A stretch of DNA of 64,000 bases, taken from contig CAJQUN010001122.1 of assembly GCA_907163345.1 (NCBI GenBank), forward strand, positions 1 to 64,000, in the 5' to 3' direction. Below the pieces are notes generated by a model. That model had not been told where the DNA came from, ran no database searches, and saw only the letters and a program-made list of their open reading frames with translations. This DNA comes from Haberlea rhodopensis (taxonomy: Eukaryota; Streptophyta; Magnoliopsida; Lamiales; Gesneriaceae). Below, piece by piece: positions 47,186 through 58,279 of this stretch. A program made the position numbers and the translations under genes. How positions within the stretch are numbered: the first letter of the stretch is position 1; each line of letters starts with the position of its first letter.

Positions 47186-47964
47186 TCCGGATTTCAACTT
47201 CGGATTCCAAATCTTGATAATTGTTGAGTGCACATGTGAGTGCGCCTTAACTTTCATGTGGTATAGCATCTTTTGTCTGAGTGTGCCAACTTTTCTCGTG
47301 AGTGGTGCATTATTTTTGTCCGAGTGCGTTGAACAATATCCGCACTATCTTTTAATGGTATACGCATTTTCCTTTGTAGGGGAATCTTTACAGTATTGGT
47401 TGTGGTCCTCGCGTTTTAGGGAAACGGGCTCTCTTGTCATCAGGTCTTTTGTCTCTTCCTGCCTCTGATATGTCGGGTTTGGATCGGAATCCTTTCCCGA
47501 ACTCTGGTTCTTTCTACTCCGGGCATGCTTGGCAAATATGGTCTACCCATCGGCCAATGTGTGCCATGTTACAGAATTTTTTGTAGGTTTCTTTTCCCGC
47601 CGGAATCTTGTTTTCCCAAAGAATCCTTCTTTTTGTTACAAAGAGTTCTTCGGCGAATCTTGTGGAGGTTCCTGTCATGGAACTCAGCATGAAGTGTCGT
47701 TGGCTGAATTCTGAAAGAACTTGAATGAGTATTTGACTTTGTCCATTTCCGTTAGACAAACACAAAGACCCCATGCACGTCTGGTTGAAACTTCATCTTC
47801 CCTGATAGTCCCAGCCAAAATTGGTATACCTTATGGTAGCGCCATTTTTAAATTTTTTAAGGTGTTTCCGTCTGGTCGTCTGAGCTTTGATAAAATGAAA
47901 AGCTTCAATGAAGCCCTTTTTCACTGGTTCTGGAGCAGCACTGAAAAATACAACTCCAATATAT

Positions 47965-48636
47965 CTACTCTGGCCAATGTGGATTATTGGCCCATGTCTC
48001 GTGAACAGCATCTCTGATCCATTTTGCTAATTTTGAAATTTCAGATAAATCCTCGAAGATTCTGGGGATTTCGATGAATTCCTTTAACAAGAATACTTCT
48101 GAATGATGAGTATTTGAGAGTGCATATGACACTTTGTAGGTGATCGAGTAATGCATGTTTCCTTCTTTCATCAACTCGTTTCTTTTAAAATCTTGATGAA
48201 GAGTTAAAACCTTGTTGAAATCTCGATCTCCTAAATTGCATGCAATTCTTGGATAGATGTTGAAAGCCATCTTTCCTGCATATAAATTTCCTGCTACTGC
48301 TCCCAAACAAAAGTCTTTGAGGTTCGGGATTCTTTTGTCAAAGATCGCTAGGTTGAGGGACAAATCAATTCCTTCTTTGAAAGTTGCCTTGATTATAACT
48401 CTGATGGCTCCGATATGAATCCATGAGAGCGTATTAGCAACTTCTCTTTTAACCTTGTTCTTAATCTCCTGAATTTCTTTGTAGGGAATTAACTGCATCT
48501 CAATTTGGTTTCCCATGAATTCCATTGGGATCGCAAATTCACCTGTTGTTACCTTATGGATAATCTGATGCTTCCTGTTTTGAAGACCAATATATATCCA
48601 TGGCTTTCTCCATTGCTCCAATTGTAAATCCATCAT
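47965..48636 (-). pseudogene. Caulimovirid movement-protein reading frame
   Basis: The 223-codon frame matches the 30K-superfamily viral movement proteins of caulimovirids. Recognisable segments include GEFAIPMEF near residue 33, SWIHIGAIRVIIKATF near residue 72, LGAVAGNLYAG near residue 111, and NELMKEGNMHYSITYKVSYA near residue 154. In exogenous viruses such proteins form tubules that carry particles through plasmodesmata. Here it is a fragment of an integrated, internally deleted copy. The frame ends at 47965, but family-like sequence seems to continue in another frame (48011-47793), suggesting a frameshift near the 3' end. The product is probably not functional. Confidence 0.7.
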
Positions 48637-48738
48637 ACATCTGAAGCTTTAGTTCTTCCTTCATGATTCTCATAAGGGTTTTATGAGAAACAGTTGTATG
48701 AGAGAAGAATCATGACGGGTCTTCTCTGATCATGTGCT

Positions 48739-48821
48739 TAGGGACTCTCTAACAGATACCACTGGTTGCATTGCACGTGGTTGGTGGTGAGGAGCCATCG
48801 TAAAAGCTGATTGAGTACCCG
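48739..48821. repeat. Outer part of the left arm of a split inverted repeat
   Basis: This segment is the near-perfect reverse complement of 59517-59600 (GGTACTCAATCAGC and GGCTCCTCACCACCAAC words). The arm continues at 59414-59452, so the Sirevirus insertion cut it. Confidence 0.8.
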
Positions 48822-49950
48822 TGTTAGGATCGGTCCGGAGTGTTTAGAGGGGGGGTGAATGAACACTCCTTCTAAAAATTAATCCTTTGTGATTTCTTTC
48901 GGATTAGTGAAAGAAATCTGTTTCTTAATCAATTCTTGTACAGAACAGACCACTGAAAGTATAAGTGCGGAACGGTCTATTCTTGTATATGTAAGAACGG
49001 CTCGATGGCTAGTATGAAAGAACAAGTGCAGAAATAAGATACACATGATATGTTTCTGGAAGTTCGAAGGTGGTGTAATCCTTCTACGTCTCCCCTTCTT
49101 CCAATTAAGGAAGGTTTATACTAGAAGACTTTGATTTATACAATCCTGTTGTACAAACCCGATTCAGACTGGATTTACCTCACTACCAATCTGAAACTCC
49201 TAGTCACTCGATCTGCTCAGACACACTTTGTCTGACAGTTACAATAAGTTTCTCACTTCAATTTTTCAACACAGAAAACACAAGATGCGCACAGTGATCC
49301 TAAATGATCAAATGTTACAAAGTAAACGTGCTTAAGAATGATTTCAGCTCGAGAGCTTCTGAGCTTGTAAGCTTGGGCTGTTTTTGCTTTCTTGTGTGTT
49401 TTTCAATTGATCAGCAAGAGTCATTATATTCCTTTTGTTGCATCCTTTTTATAGTTGTATGTATCAACACCATTATTTCCCTTAAAGTGCAACTTTGACT
49501 CTGCTTAAACTCTGAGTAGGCTTCAGTCTTCTTCTTCAGGATACTTGCCGTTCTGGTTCATACTTTCGGCGACTGTCAGGTAAGCTCTTCTTTGTCTTCT
49601 TACCTTTTATGGCAATCTTCAGTCTTTGGTCCTTTGTAGCATTAATTACAACATTAAATGCTACAATAAATAGCCGTTAATGATTCGGACTGAGGAGCCA
49701 TTCTTTATGTATCCTTGACTGCTCTGATCTGATAAAGATTGAGATCGATCTGAAGCATCGATCTAGTCAGTCTGAAATCCATCGATCCGGTCTGATATAT
49801 AATATGCCTTATCAGCTTGTTCTGTTTGAGCTATTGATCTGGTCAGTCTGTTTGTTTTGGGCGATCGTTCTGGTCAGTCTGATTTCACTCGATCCGGTCT
49901 GATATGTTTTGTCATCTTTAAAATCTCATCGATAAGACCCGGAACTAACA
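48822..49950 (-). repeat. 3' LTR of the Sirevirus-type element
   Basis: Begins TGTTAGTTCCGG and ends CCTAACA on the minus strand. It contains repeated GATCGATCTG/CAGTCTGA-type words in the 49740-49930 part. Confidence 0.92.
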
Positions 49951-50200
49951 AATTCCCCCTTTTTGATGATGACAAAACCTAGCTTCTAAGTCTTTTTAAC
50001 CAGTCTGATAAGAACTCTGAAGCGAAAGCTTTCGGATCGATTACTTTCTTTTTGTTCAAAATAAATGAACATTATTAAGTTGGATCGATTAAGCCTTTAT
50101 TAAAGTTCAAAATAAATGAACAAGGATTTAATAAAGAAGGATTTTTATTGATAAAAAAATCTCGCATACAGTCAGTCTAAAAATTTAATCAACGAGACTG

Positions 50201-52696
50201 CTATCTTCTTGAAATTGGAGGCGGCTTGAAGTCTTTCTTCTTTTCCCCCTTTTTGTCAGCAGCAATCTCTTGAAGAAAATCAACAACTTGTGCGAGCTGC
50301 ACGCTGATAGCGTCAAGACGAACGTCTTGAGCGCGGAGGGAATTGGCAACAGATGCTCTGACTTCAGTGGCCAGCTCGATCTGCTCTTTTCTCAGGCTGT
50401 TCTTATAAGTGGCTTGCTGAGAAAACAGATCATTTATGCCTCGCTGAAGGCTGCCGATACTGGCTGTCATCTTCTTTTTAAATGAATCAAAGTCCAGAGA
50501 TGTAACCCGCTGGCCTTGATGAACCTCTAGAACACGCTGAGAGAGAGACAGACAGTTGTCAGATAAGTGCTGAAGGGTCCGTGCCAGAGATGGAGGTGCA
50601 TCAGAAAATCGGCTGGGAGAGCGATCTGATGAAAACAAGGCATGTTCATCGTCTTCAGCAAACGGGACAAGTGAAGATACAGCAACTTGGTGACTTTCGG
50701 ACCGGATCAAGGTGACCATATCCGAAGAAAATGTTTGAATGAAAGCCATATCTTCATCTAAGTGGATTGGAGGAGTGCTTGGTCTGGAGGGCTCCTCAAT
50801 CTGGAGAGCTGCAACAACGGTGGACACCACCAGATCCGGATCGACGAATTCTGGAGCGCCAACTGTTGCCAGTTCTGCTGTTGGACTGATTTGAACAAGG
50901 GAGACTGATGACCCCAAAGGAATAGATGTTGTTGGAGAGTCCAACAAGACATTCAAGGGTTCATCATCTGTCGCAGACGGAGCATTAGGCAATGGCTGCT
51001 CCGCTGTCTGGTTTGGTATGTGCTCTGCAGTCTGATCCGCTGCTGGCTCGGCTGTCTGTTCTGCGGCATCAGAATGAATAACCTCAACGAAAGGTTCTGC
51101 CAGAGTCTTGCTTGTAGAGGGATGATCCGGGCTGGTTGTGGGAGTGGATACACTGAGCTTCTGTCGTTGAAAACGGGCAGCTAAGTGAAGAGCATGAACA
51201 TCCATCTCTAATTGAGCAATAACGGCCCCATCATCTCTGGCAGTTGGAGCAATCGGATCAAAGTTCTCTTTCTTAGCAGCTAGGAGCAGAGTGGCCAGAC
51301 TGAATCTTTGATTTGCTGTAAATAGGTCTTTGCGCTGCACAGCAATCCGAACATCATTGGTCTCTATTCCTTTGAGAACTTCCTCTTCCATATTCTTCAG
51401 TCTGTTCAGCTTTCCAAAGAACATCTCAATGTGGTTGACAGTCCGGTACTCGACGTACTCATCAAAAAACACAATGAGTGCCTTCACCTTCTCATCAACA
51501 TCCTCCATAGCAATGTCAATGGCTGTCTGCGCTGCCGATTTGGGTTTAGAGGAGATTGGTTCGGAGAGAATGGCTTTTCCCTTGCCGGTGGAGGAAGGGG
51601 ACTTTATCCCTGATTGGGTATAGTCGCACAACTCAGTGATAACAATCCCTTTCACCACGGGAATGGTAGAGGGGACTCGGATAGTGACTTGGGGTGCAGG
51701 GGTTGAAGTTTGGGTTGAAGGTTGAGGTGCAGGGGTTGAAGTGGTTGAAATTTGTTTGGAAGATTGGGGTGCAGGGGTGACTTTAGTTGGTGGCAAAATG
51801 GGTAGGGGTAGAGTTTTGATTGGTTTGGTAATCTGGGTTCTGGGCTTCTTTAGAAGTGGCTTGGTTGGTGGCAATGGAGCAGACTGAGTTTCTTCCAAAT
51901 CAGTCTGGATGGTCAGTTTGCGCTTGACGCGAGGTTTGCGCGCAACAGCTTGTTCTTCGCCCTTCTCAATCTTGACTGCAGCCAGAGTGGCAGGAGTAGG
52001 CGGAGCACTCTTGGACTTCAGCAGTGCGAGCCCTTTGGAGTTTAGAATCTTGAAGGGACTGAGAGCGGACTGCTTTCCCAGCTCGATGTCTAAGGACTCC
52101 AGTAGCTTGCTGAGAGGAACAGCAAAGCATACGGCCTGCTTGGATGCAATCACCGTTTCCATCAGAACTCCAAACAGAATCACGGACCAGTTCATCTTCT
52201 GTCCGGATATTATAGCCGACATAGCCCTGAACTTCTCTGCGGTTACAGCGTCAAAACTTCCTGCTTTGCCCAACAGAGGTTTGCCAACGATTTCGCACAG
52301 CACCTGGAAATGAAAGAGCATTTCCTTCTTCTTAAACGATGGTTGCAGGCAGTGGCCAAAAATAGATATCTTCCCTTGAAGATCTGAGAGTGACGCTTGA
52401 GGAATCTGTCCAAATTCCGTCAGTCCGGAATTGGGGAGGCCAAAGGTTTTGGCCAGCGTCATCGGCGAGATCTCAAATGATTTGCCCTTGACAGTAGTAG
52501 ATATGGATGTCTTCTGGGAGATGGCATTGGCGAATAGTTCGCGGATTTCTGATTCATAAACAATTGTGTCGCACTCCAGAAAGTTTCTCAGACCAGAAGA
52601 TTCCAAAGCTTGGAAGATGGACACCATCTCTGCATCTTCTGCCCTGTAAATATCATTGAACTCAACGGAGAGAGAGTTGTGAGTAATGGTAGCCAT
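50201..52696 (-). CDS. Envelope-like protein of the Sirevirus-type element
   Basis: An uninterrupted frame of 831 codons starts at the ATG at 52696 (MATITHNSLSVEF); the frame is open 111 codons further up, but that part looks like untranslated spacer. It lies downstream of pol on the same strand, where Sireviruses carry their envelope-like gene. Residues 1-220 form a folded-looking domain with ELFANAISQKTSI, KGKSFEISPMTLAKTFGLP and a hydrophobic stretch WSVILFGVLMETVIA, resembling plant transposon-protein domains. Residues 260-400 are Pro/Lys/Thr-rich with basic clusters (KPRVKRK, KKPRTQ) that could be nuclear-localisation signals. A long acidic, low-complexity region follows. The C-terminus (SLRAQDVRLDAISVQLAQVV) looks coiled-coil, ending in a basic tail. 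No clear signal peptide or transmembrane anchor is seen, so an envelope role is doubtful and the true function is unknown. Confidence 0.75.
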   Translation of the reverse strand: MATITHNSLSVEFNDIYRAEDAEMVSIFQALESSGLRNFLECDTIVYESEIRELFANAISQKTSISTTVKGKSFEISPMTLAKTFGLPNSGLTEFGQIPQASLSDLQGKISIFGHCLQPSFKKKEMLFHFQVLCEIVGKPLLGKAGSFDAVTAEKFRAMSAIISGQKMNWSVILFGVLMETVIASKQAVCFAVPLSKLLESLDIELGKQSALSPFKILNSKGLALLKSKSAPPTPATLAAVKIEKGEEQAVARKPRVKRKLTIQTDLEETQSAPLPPTKPLLKKPRTQITKPIKTLPLPILPPTKVTPAPQSSKQISTTSTPAPQPSTQTSTPAPQVTIRVPSTIPVVKGIVITELCDYTQSGIKSPSSTGKGKAILSEPISSKPKSAAQTAIDIAMEDVDEKVKALIVFFDEYVEYRTVNHIEMFFGKLNRLKNMEEEVLKGIETNDVRIAVQRKDLFTANQRFSLATLLLAAKKENFDPIAPTARDDGAVIAQLEMDVHALHLAARFQRQKLSVSTPTTSPDHPSTSKTLAEPFVEVIHSDAAEQTAEPAADQTAEHIPNQTAEQPLPNAPSATDDEPLNVLLDSPTTSIPLGSSVSLVQISPTAELATVGAPEFVDPDLVVSTVVAALQIEEPSRPSTPPIHLDEDMAFIQTFSSDMVTLIRSESHQVAVSSLVPFAEDDEHALFSSDRSPSRFSDAPPSLARTLQHLSDNCLSLSQRVLEVHQGQRVTSLDFDSFKKKMTASIGSLQRGINDLFSQQATYKNSLRKEQIELATEVRASVANSLRAQDVRLDAISVQLAQVVDFLQEIAADKKGEKKKDFKPPPISRR

Positions 52697-53080
52697 TGGA
52701 GTGAAGATAAACGAGTGCGAAGATTTAGGAGAGTGAGAGAATAAGAAAACAGATAGCGGTAAATTGTAAAAAGTGAAATAAAATGAAATGTTCAGCCCGC
52801 TAAATAGGAGAGAGAAGACACGTGTCTTTATCTCGATGACTGATGAAAAGAAATTCAAAAATAAACGGTCAGGATAACAGATAGTTAAGGCGGTTAAAAT
52901 GCGATCAGTCCGGGCTGTTTTTGGACAAAAGATGTATTGACCAAACAGATCATGAGATAACATCAGATTGACATAGATCGGTCTGAAAGTTCGGACCGGT
53001 CTGTGTCTTTCTGAACATTGTATTATCAATCTGTGGCAACAAAAATCTTTAAGTGCGAAAGTAAGAGAACATCAAAACTA

Positions 53081-56000
53081 TTAAGATAAGTCAATTAAAC
53101 CAAGAATTTGACGAAAATAATTAAACTTAGCCTCTGGGAGCGGTTTGGTGAAGATGTCTGTTGCTTGTTGCTCTGTTGAGATGTGCTCGATCCGAATTTC
53201 CTTTTTGCCAACATGATCTCGAATAAAATGATGGCGTATATCAATGTGCTTTGTTCGAGAGTGCAAAACTGGATTATACGTTATAGCGATTGCACTTGTG
53301 TTGTCGCAAAATATCGGAGAGTCAACAGCTTGGATGCCATAGTCTTTGAGCTGGTGTTGAATCCACAGCATTTGAGCGCAACAGCTTCCAGCGGCGAGAT
53401 ACTCTGCTTCAGCTGTAGATGTGGCAATCGATGTCTGCTTTTTACTGAACCAAGAGATCAATCTTTCACCTAGAAATTGACATGTTCCACTGGTGCTTTT
53501 ACGATCAATCTTACACCCAGCGTAGTCTGCGTAGGAATATCCGATCAAGCTGAAGTTCGAATCTTTGGAGTACCAAAGACCAACGTCCTGAGATCCTTTT
53601 AAGTATTTCAGAATACGCTTGGCAGCAATAAAATGTGATTGCTTTGGTTCTGACTGAAATCTGGTGCACATACAGACTGAGAACATAATATCAGGTCGGC
53701 TCGCTGTAAGATACAATAGCGATCCGATTAGTCCTCTATACATGGTTACTTCAACTGCCGTTCCCCCTTCATCTTTGTCTAACTTGATTGTTGGACTCAT
53801 AGGAGTTGATGCGGTTGAGCATGTTTCCATTCCAAATCTCTTGAGGAGCTCTTTGGTATACTTGGTCTGATTGATGAAAATACCATTGTTGAGCTGTTTT
53901 ACTTGGAGACCCAAAAAGAATGAAAGTTCTCCCATCATGCTCATCTCAAACTGTCCCTGCATTAACTTAGAAAATTTCTCGCACAATTTGGGGTTAGTTG
54001 ACCCAAAGATTATGTCATCAACGTAAATCTGAACTAATAGGGTATGTTCCCCCTTAATAAATTTAAAGAGAGTTTTATCTACTGAGCCGATCTGAAAATC
54101 ATGGTTCAGCAGAAATTGAGATAGAGTGTCATACCAGGCTCTTGGAGCTTGTTTCAGACCATACACTGCTCTATTCAGTAGATACACATGATTGGGATGC
54201 AAATGGTCCTGAAATCCAGGTGGTTGCTCAATGTAGACTTCTTCCTGAAGCTTTCCATTAAGAAAAGCGCTCTTAACGTCCATCTGATATACTTTGAAGT
54301 CTTTAAAGACAGCATATGCAAGAAATATTCGGATGGCTTCAAGTCTGGCGACTGGTGCAAATGATTCATCGAAGTCGATTCCTTCTTGTCTGAATCCTTG
54401 TGCCACCAGTCTGGCTTTGTTTCTAACCACAGTTCCATCTGCGTCCAGCTTATTTCTGAAAACCCATCTGGTTCCAATGACAGGCAGATCGCTTGGTCTG
54501 GGGGTTAGACTCCAAACTTGATTTTGTTCGAATTGATCTAGCTCTTCTTGCATGGCCTTAATCCAGTTGAAATCAGTTAGAGCTTCATCGATCTTCTTAG
54601 GTTCCAGAGTAGAGATGAAAGCAGCATGTGTGAATTCATCCATCATCTGTCCTCTGGTTCTGATCGGTGCAGAGGGACTACCAATCACTAGATTGGGTGG
54701 ATGCTTCTTAGTCCATCGATAGCTTGACTCTGGATTGTCTGGTCCGGTCGGATGAGTAGTAGCAGCATGATCAGCATCTGCTTTAACATTTGAGTGAAGA
54801 ACATCCGGATCAGCTCGATCTGAAGAAGTTTCAATGCCTATATCCGGTCTGTCTGGTACTTCTGGTTCTGGTGGATTGTCTCTTGACCTGTTAGCTACAA
54901 TCTCATCATCACTGTTAGCTTCGAGATGGATATTTTCCATCTGATTTTGAATTGATTCTTTGTTGCCCTCAACACATAAAGATTCATCAAAAACTACATG
55001 AACAGATTCTTCTACAGTTAAGGTTCGATTATTAAAAATTCGATAGGCTTTGCTAGTTGATGAATATCCTAAAAATATTCCATTATCTGACTTAGCTTCA
55101 AATGCTGTAAGATGATTCTTACCATTGTTATGAACGAAGCATATGCAGCCAAAAATATGAAAGTGAGAAATAGATGGTCTGTTACCAGTCCATATTTCAT
55201 ATGGGGTAAGGTTCAGCTTCTTGTTGATCATGGACCAATTTTGAGTGTAGCAAGCAGTGTTTACAGCTTCTGCCCAGAACTTTTGCGAAATTCCAGAATC
55301 AGCAAGCATTGTTCTTGCTGCTTCCTTGAGCGTTCTGTTTCTTCGTTCTGCAACTCCATTCTGTTGAGGAGTTCGAGCGGCTGAAAACGCATGCTTGATT
55401 CCATGATCTTCTAGAAAGGATTCAAGATTCTGATTTGAAAACTCAGTGCCTTTGTCACTACGAATCCTGTCTATGCTGGATGATTTCTCGTTCTGAGTGC
55501 GTTTCAGCAGCTTGATCAACTTCGAACCAGTCTGATCTTTACTGCTCAAAAATATAGTCAATGTAAAGCGTGAGTAATCATCAATAACAACAAGAGTATA
55601 CCGCATTCCCCCTAAACTTATTATTGGTATAGGACCAAACAAGTCCATATGCAATAATTCTAAACAGCGGGAGGAGGATTTGGCATTCTTGTTTTTGAAG
55701 GATGATCTGATCTGTTTGCCCATTTGGCAAGCTTCGCAGATCTTATCCTTAGCAAAATCGATCTTGGGCAGACCGATAACTAAATCATGTTTACACAGGC
55801 TGGAAATGGTCTTAAAGTTTATATGATTCAAACGCTTATGCCACAGCCAATGTTTATTATCGTTGTTAGCGATGAAGCAAGTAGGATTATCAGGTTGAGC
55901 ATGATTCCAGTTAATCTTATATGTATTTCCATTCCTGATTCCTACGAGCACGGTTATACCGTCTGATGATTTAACAGTGCAAGTGTGTTTGTGAAATTCT

Positions 56001-56227
56001 ACAGCATAACCATTATCACAGAGTTGACTTATACTGATCATATTATAGCACAGATTTTCAACTAACAGCACATCATTGATAATAATGTTACCATGGACAA
56101 TCTTACCCTTGCCCACGGTCTTACCCTTTGAGTTATCTCCGAAGATGATCTTGGGTCCAGTACATTCTGTGACTTCAGACAGCAGCTCGATGTTTCCAGT
56201 CATGTGACGGGAACACCCACTGTCCAA
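53081..56227 (-). CDS. Copia Pol polyprotein (protease, integrase, RT, RNase H)
   Basis: An open frame of 1048 codons. It begins at the protease active site (LDSGCSRHMTG; the listed first codon is a leucine TTG inside the domain). A GAG-pre-integrase zinc finger follows (WHKRLNHI...CEACQMGK near residue 130-170), then the integrase core with HMDLFGPI, SDKGTEFSN and TPQQNGVAERRNRTL (DDE near residues 193-300). RT has VYQMDVKSAFLNGKL and YVDDIIFG, and RNase H has YSYADYAGCKIDRKSTSG, TAEAEYLAAGSC and HIDIRHHFIRDH. Order and motifs are those of Ty1/Copia. The frame upstream is separated from gag by two stops (near 56266-56261), so Pol is not joined to Gag here. All catalytic motifs look intact. 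Confidence 0.92.
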   Translation of the reverse strand: MDSGCSRHMTGNIELLSEVTECTGPKIIFGDNSKGKTVGKGKIVHGNIIINDVLLVENLCYNMISISQLCDNGYAVEFHKHTCTVKSSDGITVLVGIRNGNTYKINWNHAQPDNPTCFIANNDNKHWLWHKRLNHINFKTISSLCKHDLVIGLPKIDFAKDKICEACQMGKQIRSSFKNKNAKSSSRCLELLHMDLFGPIPIISLGGMRYTLVVIDDYSRFTLTIFLSSKDQTGSKLIKLLKRTQNEKSSSIDRIRSDKGTEFSNQNLESFLEDHGIKHAFSAARTPQQNGVAERRNRTLKEAARTMLADSGISQKFWAEAVNTACYTQNWSMINKKLNLTPYEIWTGNRPSISHFHIFGCICFVHNNGKNHLTAFEAKSDNGIFLGYSSTSKAYRIFNNRTLTVEESVHVVFDESLCVEGNKESIQNQMENIHLEANSDDEIVANRSRDNPPEPEVPDRPDIGIETSSDRADPDVLHSNVKADADHAATTHPTGPDNPESSYRWTKKHPPNLVIGSPSAPIRTRGQMMDEFTHAAFISTLEPKKIDEALTDFNWIKAMQEELDQFEQNQVWSLTPRPSDLPVIGTRWVFRNKLDADGTVVRNKARLVAQGFRQEGIDFDESFAPVARLEAIRIFLAYAVFKDFKVYQMDVKSAFLNGKLQEEVYIEQPPGFQDHLHPNHVYLLNRAVYGLKQAPRAWYDTLSQFLLNHDFQIGSVDKTLFKFIKGEHTLLVQIYVDDIIFGSTNPKLCEKFSKLMQGQFEMSMMGELSFFLGLQVKQLNNGIFINQTKYTKELLKRFGMETCSTASTPMSPTIKLDKDEGGTAVEVTMYRGLIGSLLYLTASRPDIMFSVCMCTRFQSEPKQSHFIAAKRILKYLKGSQDVGLWYSKDSNFSLIGYSYADYAGCKIDRKSTSGTCQFLGERLISWFSKKQTSIATSTAEAEYLAAGSCCAQMLWIQHQLKDYGIQAVDSPIFCDNTSAIAITYNPVLHSRTKHIDIRHHFIRDHVGKKEIRIEHISTEQQATDIFTKPLPEAKFNYFRQILGLIDLS

Positions 56228-56292
56228 ATACCAGTCTGATGCGAGCTTCTTCGGTACATGTCATCAAATATAATTATTGTTGGTACCCAATC

Positions 56293-58232
56293 CTATTTGG
56301 GTCCAGAACGGATTAGCCCTTTGGGAACCCACACCTGTATCAGCTTCAATGGCTTGTGTGTGTAAGGTGTGCTGTGTGCTGGTCTGTTTTGATGTTGTGT
56401 GTGATAATGTGTGCGCTGTGAAAACCTTTGATTCTCATAAGGTAGTCTATATCTTTGTTGAATCGGTTTTGAATTATAGTAATTGTATTGTCTTCCTTGC
56501 CTTCGATCTTGCACCTTTGGATTTGGTCTGATAGACGCAAATCTTGCTGGTGCCTTTTCTTTGGCTTGGTCAACATAACCAATTCCTTTTCTCAGATTTT
56601 GATTCACGTAAGAGACTCCTGTTTGAATCTTAGGTGCTTCAGTCTCATATACTGTGCTGGATTTAACAAATGTCATTTGTTTGACTTGGTTCTTTACCAG
56701 CAACAGCTCAGACTCATCTTTGGTGTCAAAGCCTATGCCGGTGAAGTCACCGACGTTTCTTTGAACCTCTTGTAATTCTTCCAAAGATGTTCTGGATTTT
56801 GTCCATGTTTTGAATATATGAGAAAGTTTAGCATTTTGTGTGCTAATTCTCTTGTTTTCTTCATGGAGCTGATCATAGGAGATTTTCAGCTTATTCAGCT
56901 CGATCTTTAGACTATTGCACTCACCCTGCTCAGAGCAGCTTGGTTTATTGTGCTCATCTATTTGATTACTGGCTTTAGCTTTATTTTTCTCAAATGATTC
57001 AGCTAAGATCCTATAATCATTAGCCATGTCTTGCAGTGCGGACATGAGCTCTTCTCGTGTAAATTCATTTGAGTCAAGATCATATACCTCGTCTGTCTGA
57101 CTCATCTCTTCGTCTGCCATGAGACATTGAATATCTTCTTCGCTTTCGCTGGAAGAATATTCAGAGCTTTCCGAGTCTGAGTCTGTCTGAGCCCATTTGT
57201 TGTTTCCTTCTTTAGCTACTAGGACTTTTTGGGATTTTCCATGATTCTTGCGGTCTTTGTAGTGCTTCTTCTTCCTATCATCATGATGCTTCTCTTTTTG
57301 TGTCTTCTTTCTTCGGTCTGGTGCAATCTGCAATAAAATGTCCGGTCTTACCACAATTGTAGCAAGCCTGATCGTTAACAGCATCATCTTTTCTTGATTT
57401 ATAATGATGAGAGGGTTTGAAGTTCCTCTTATTCTTAGACATAAATTTACCGAATTTCTTGATAAATAATGACATAGCATCATTACTTATCTGTTCAGCG
57501 GATCGGTCTGATGTTGAAGCGATCTGGTCTGGAATGGCTGCCAAGGCCTTGTTTGGTTGAGAGATGAATGGCTCTGCTTCACATCTGCTTATCAGTTCAA
57601 ACTCATAGGCCTTAAGATCTGCAAACATATCATGAAGTTCAACATTGTTAAGATCTTTTGATTCCCTCATGGCAATGGTCTTAACATCCCATTCCTTTGG
57701 CAGAGCTCTCATAACTTTCAGAGCGATCTCTGTTAGAATATTCCTTCCCCAGACCATTCAGTTCATTTATGATGCCAGTGACTCTTTCATCAAACTCATT
57801 TAGAGTTTCTCCACTCTTCATTTTTATGCCCTCAAATCTTTGAAGAGCAACAGTCAGCTTGTTTTCTTTGGTCTGGTCATTGCCTTCACATAGCTGTGCT
57901 ATCTTCTCCCAAATTTCTTTGGCAGTAGAGCACATTTTGATTTTGCTGAACATGTTCTTGTCCAATGTCTTGAACAAGATGTCTTTGGCCACATTATCGA
58001 GATTTGCTTTCTTTCTTTCCTCATTCGTCCAGAGGGATCTGTCATTTTCTACCATTTGTGGTTCACCACCAGTAATGGCGACTGCTGTATTTATTTTTAG
58101 AATCTTCATTGGTCCATCAGTGATGACGAACCACATATCGTCATCCTGAGCTGCCAGATGAGCTTGCATTCTGATTCTCCAGTCATCATAGTCTTCTTTT
58201 GAGAACATAGGAATTTTGTTAAATGATGCCAT
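56293..58232 (-). pseudogene. Copia gag broken by frameshifts
   Basis: The start is clean: the ATG at 58232 (MASFNKIPMFSKEDYDDWRI) runs through LWTNEERKKANLDNVAKDIL to GLGKEYSNRD near 57730, where the frame shifts. The second frame (to 57281) has ALKVMRALPKEWDVKTIAM and the zinc knuckle CYNCGKTGHFIADC near 57350. A second shift near 57300 leads into a Lys-rich, then acidic, coiled-coil-rich segment ending at 56293 (VWVPKGLIRSGP), where a third shift and stops precede the protease. Three breaks make the protein untranslatable as a single chain. Confidence 0.85.
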
Positions 58233-58265
58233 CAGCTCGAGTGATTTTGCTGATTAAGATGACCT

Positions 58266-58277
58266 GCTCTGATACCA
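58266..58277 (-). other. Primer-binding site of the Sirevirus-type element
   Basis: The minus strand reads TGGTATCAGAGC, continuing AGG, complementary to the 3' end of initiator methionine tRNA. Confidence 0.9.
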
Positions 58278-58279
58278 CT

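Larger units (their letters stand above)
46674..48821 (-). mobile_element. Endogenous caulimovirid (pararetrovirus) remnant, rearranged
   Basis: The minus strand holds a movement-protein frame (48636-47965), broken coding sequence (about 48011-47514), a promoter-like region with TATATAAG near 47177-47170, and an AATAAA-type polyadenylation signal near 46900. A diverged copy of the leader-type repeat follows at about 46840-46674. The order of movement protein, promoter and leader without capsid or polymerase frames indicates a large internal deletion of an integrated plant pararetrovirus genome. A reverse-oriented copy of the leader repeat lies at 48739-48821, so the locus is rearranged. Genus was not determined. 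Confidence 0.65.

Noticed and set aside
47082..47468. 128-codon plus-strand frame with hydrophobic segments
   Set aside because: Antisense to the caulimovirid promoter-like region; hydrophobicity comes from T-rich codons.
51909..52313. 134-codon plus-strand frame
   Set aside because: Antisense shadow of the envelope-like frame.
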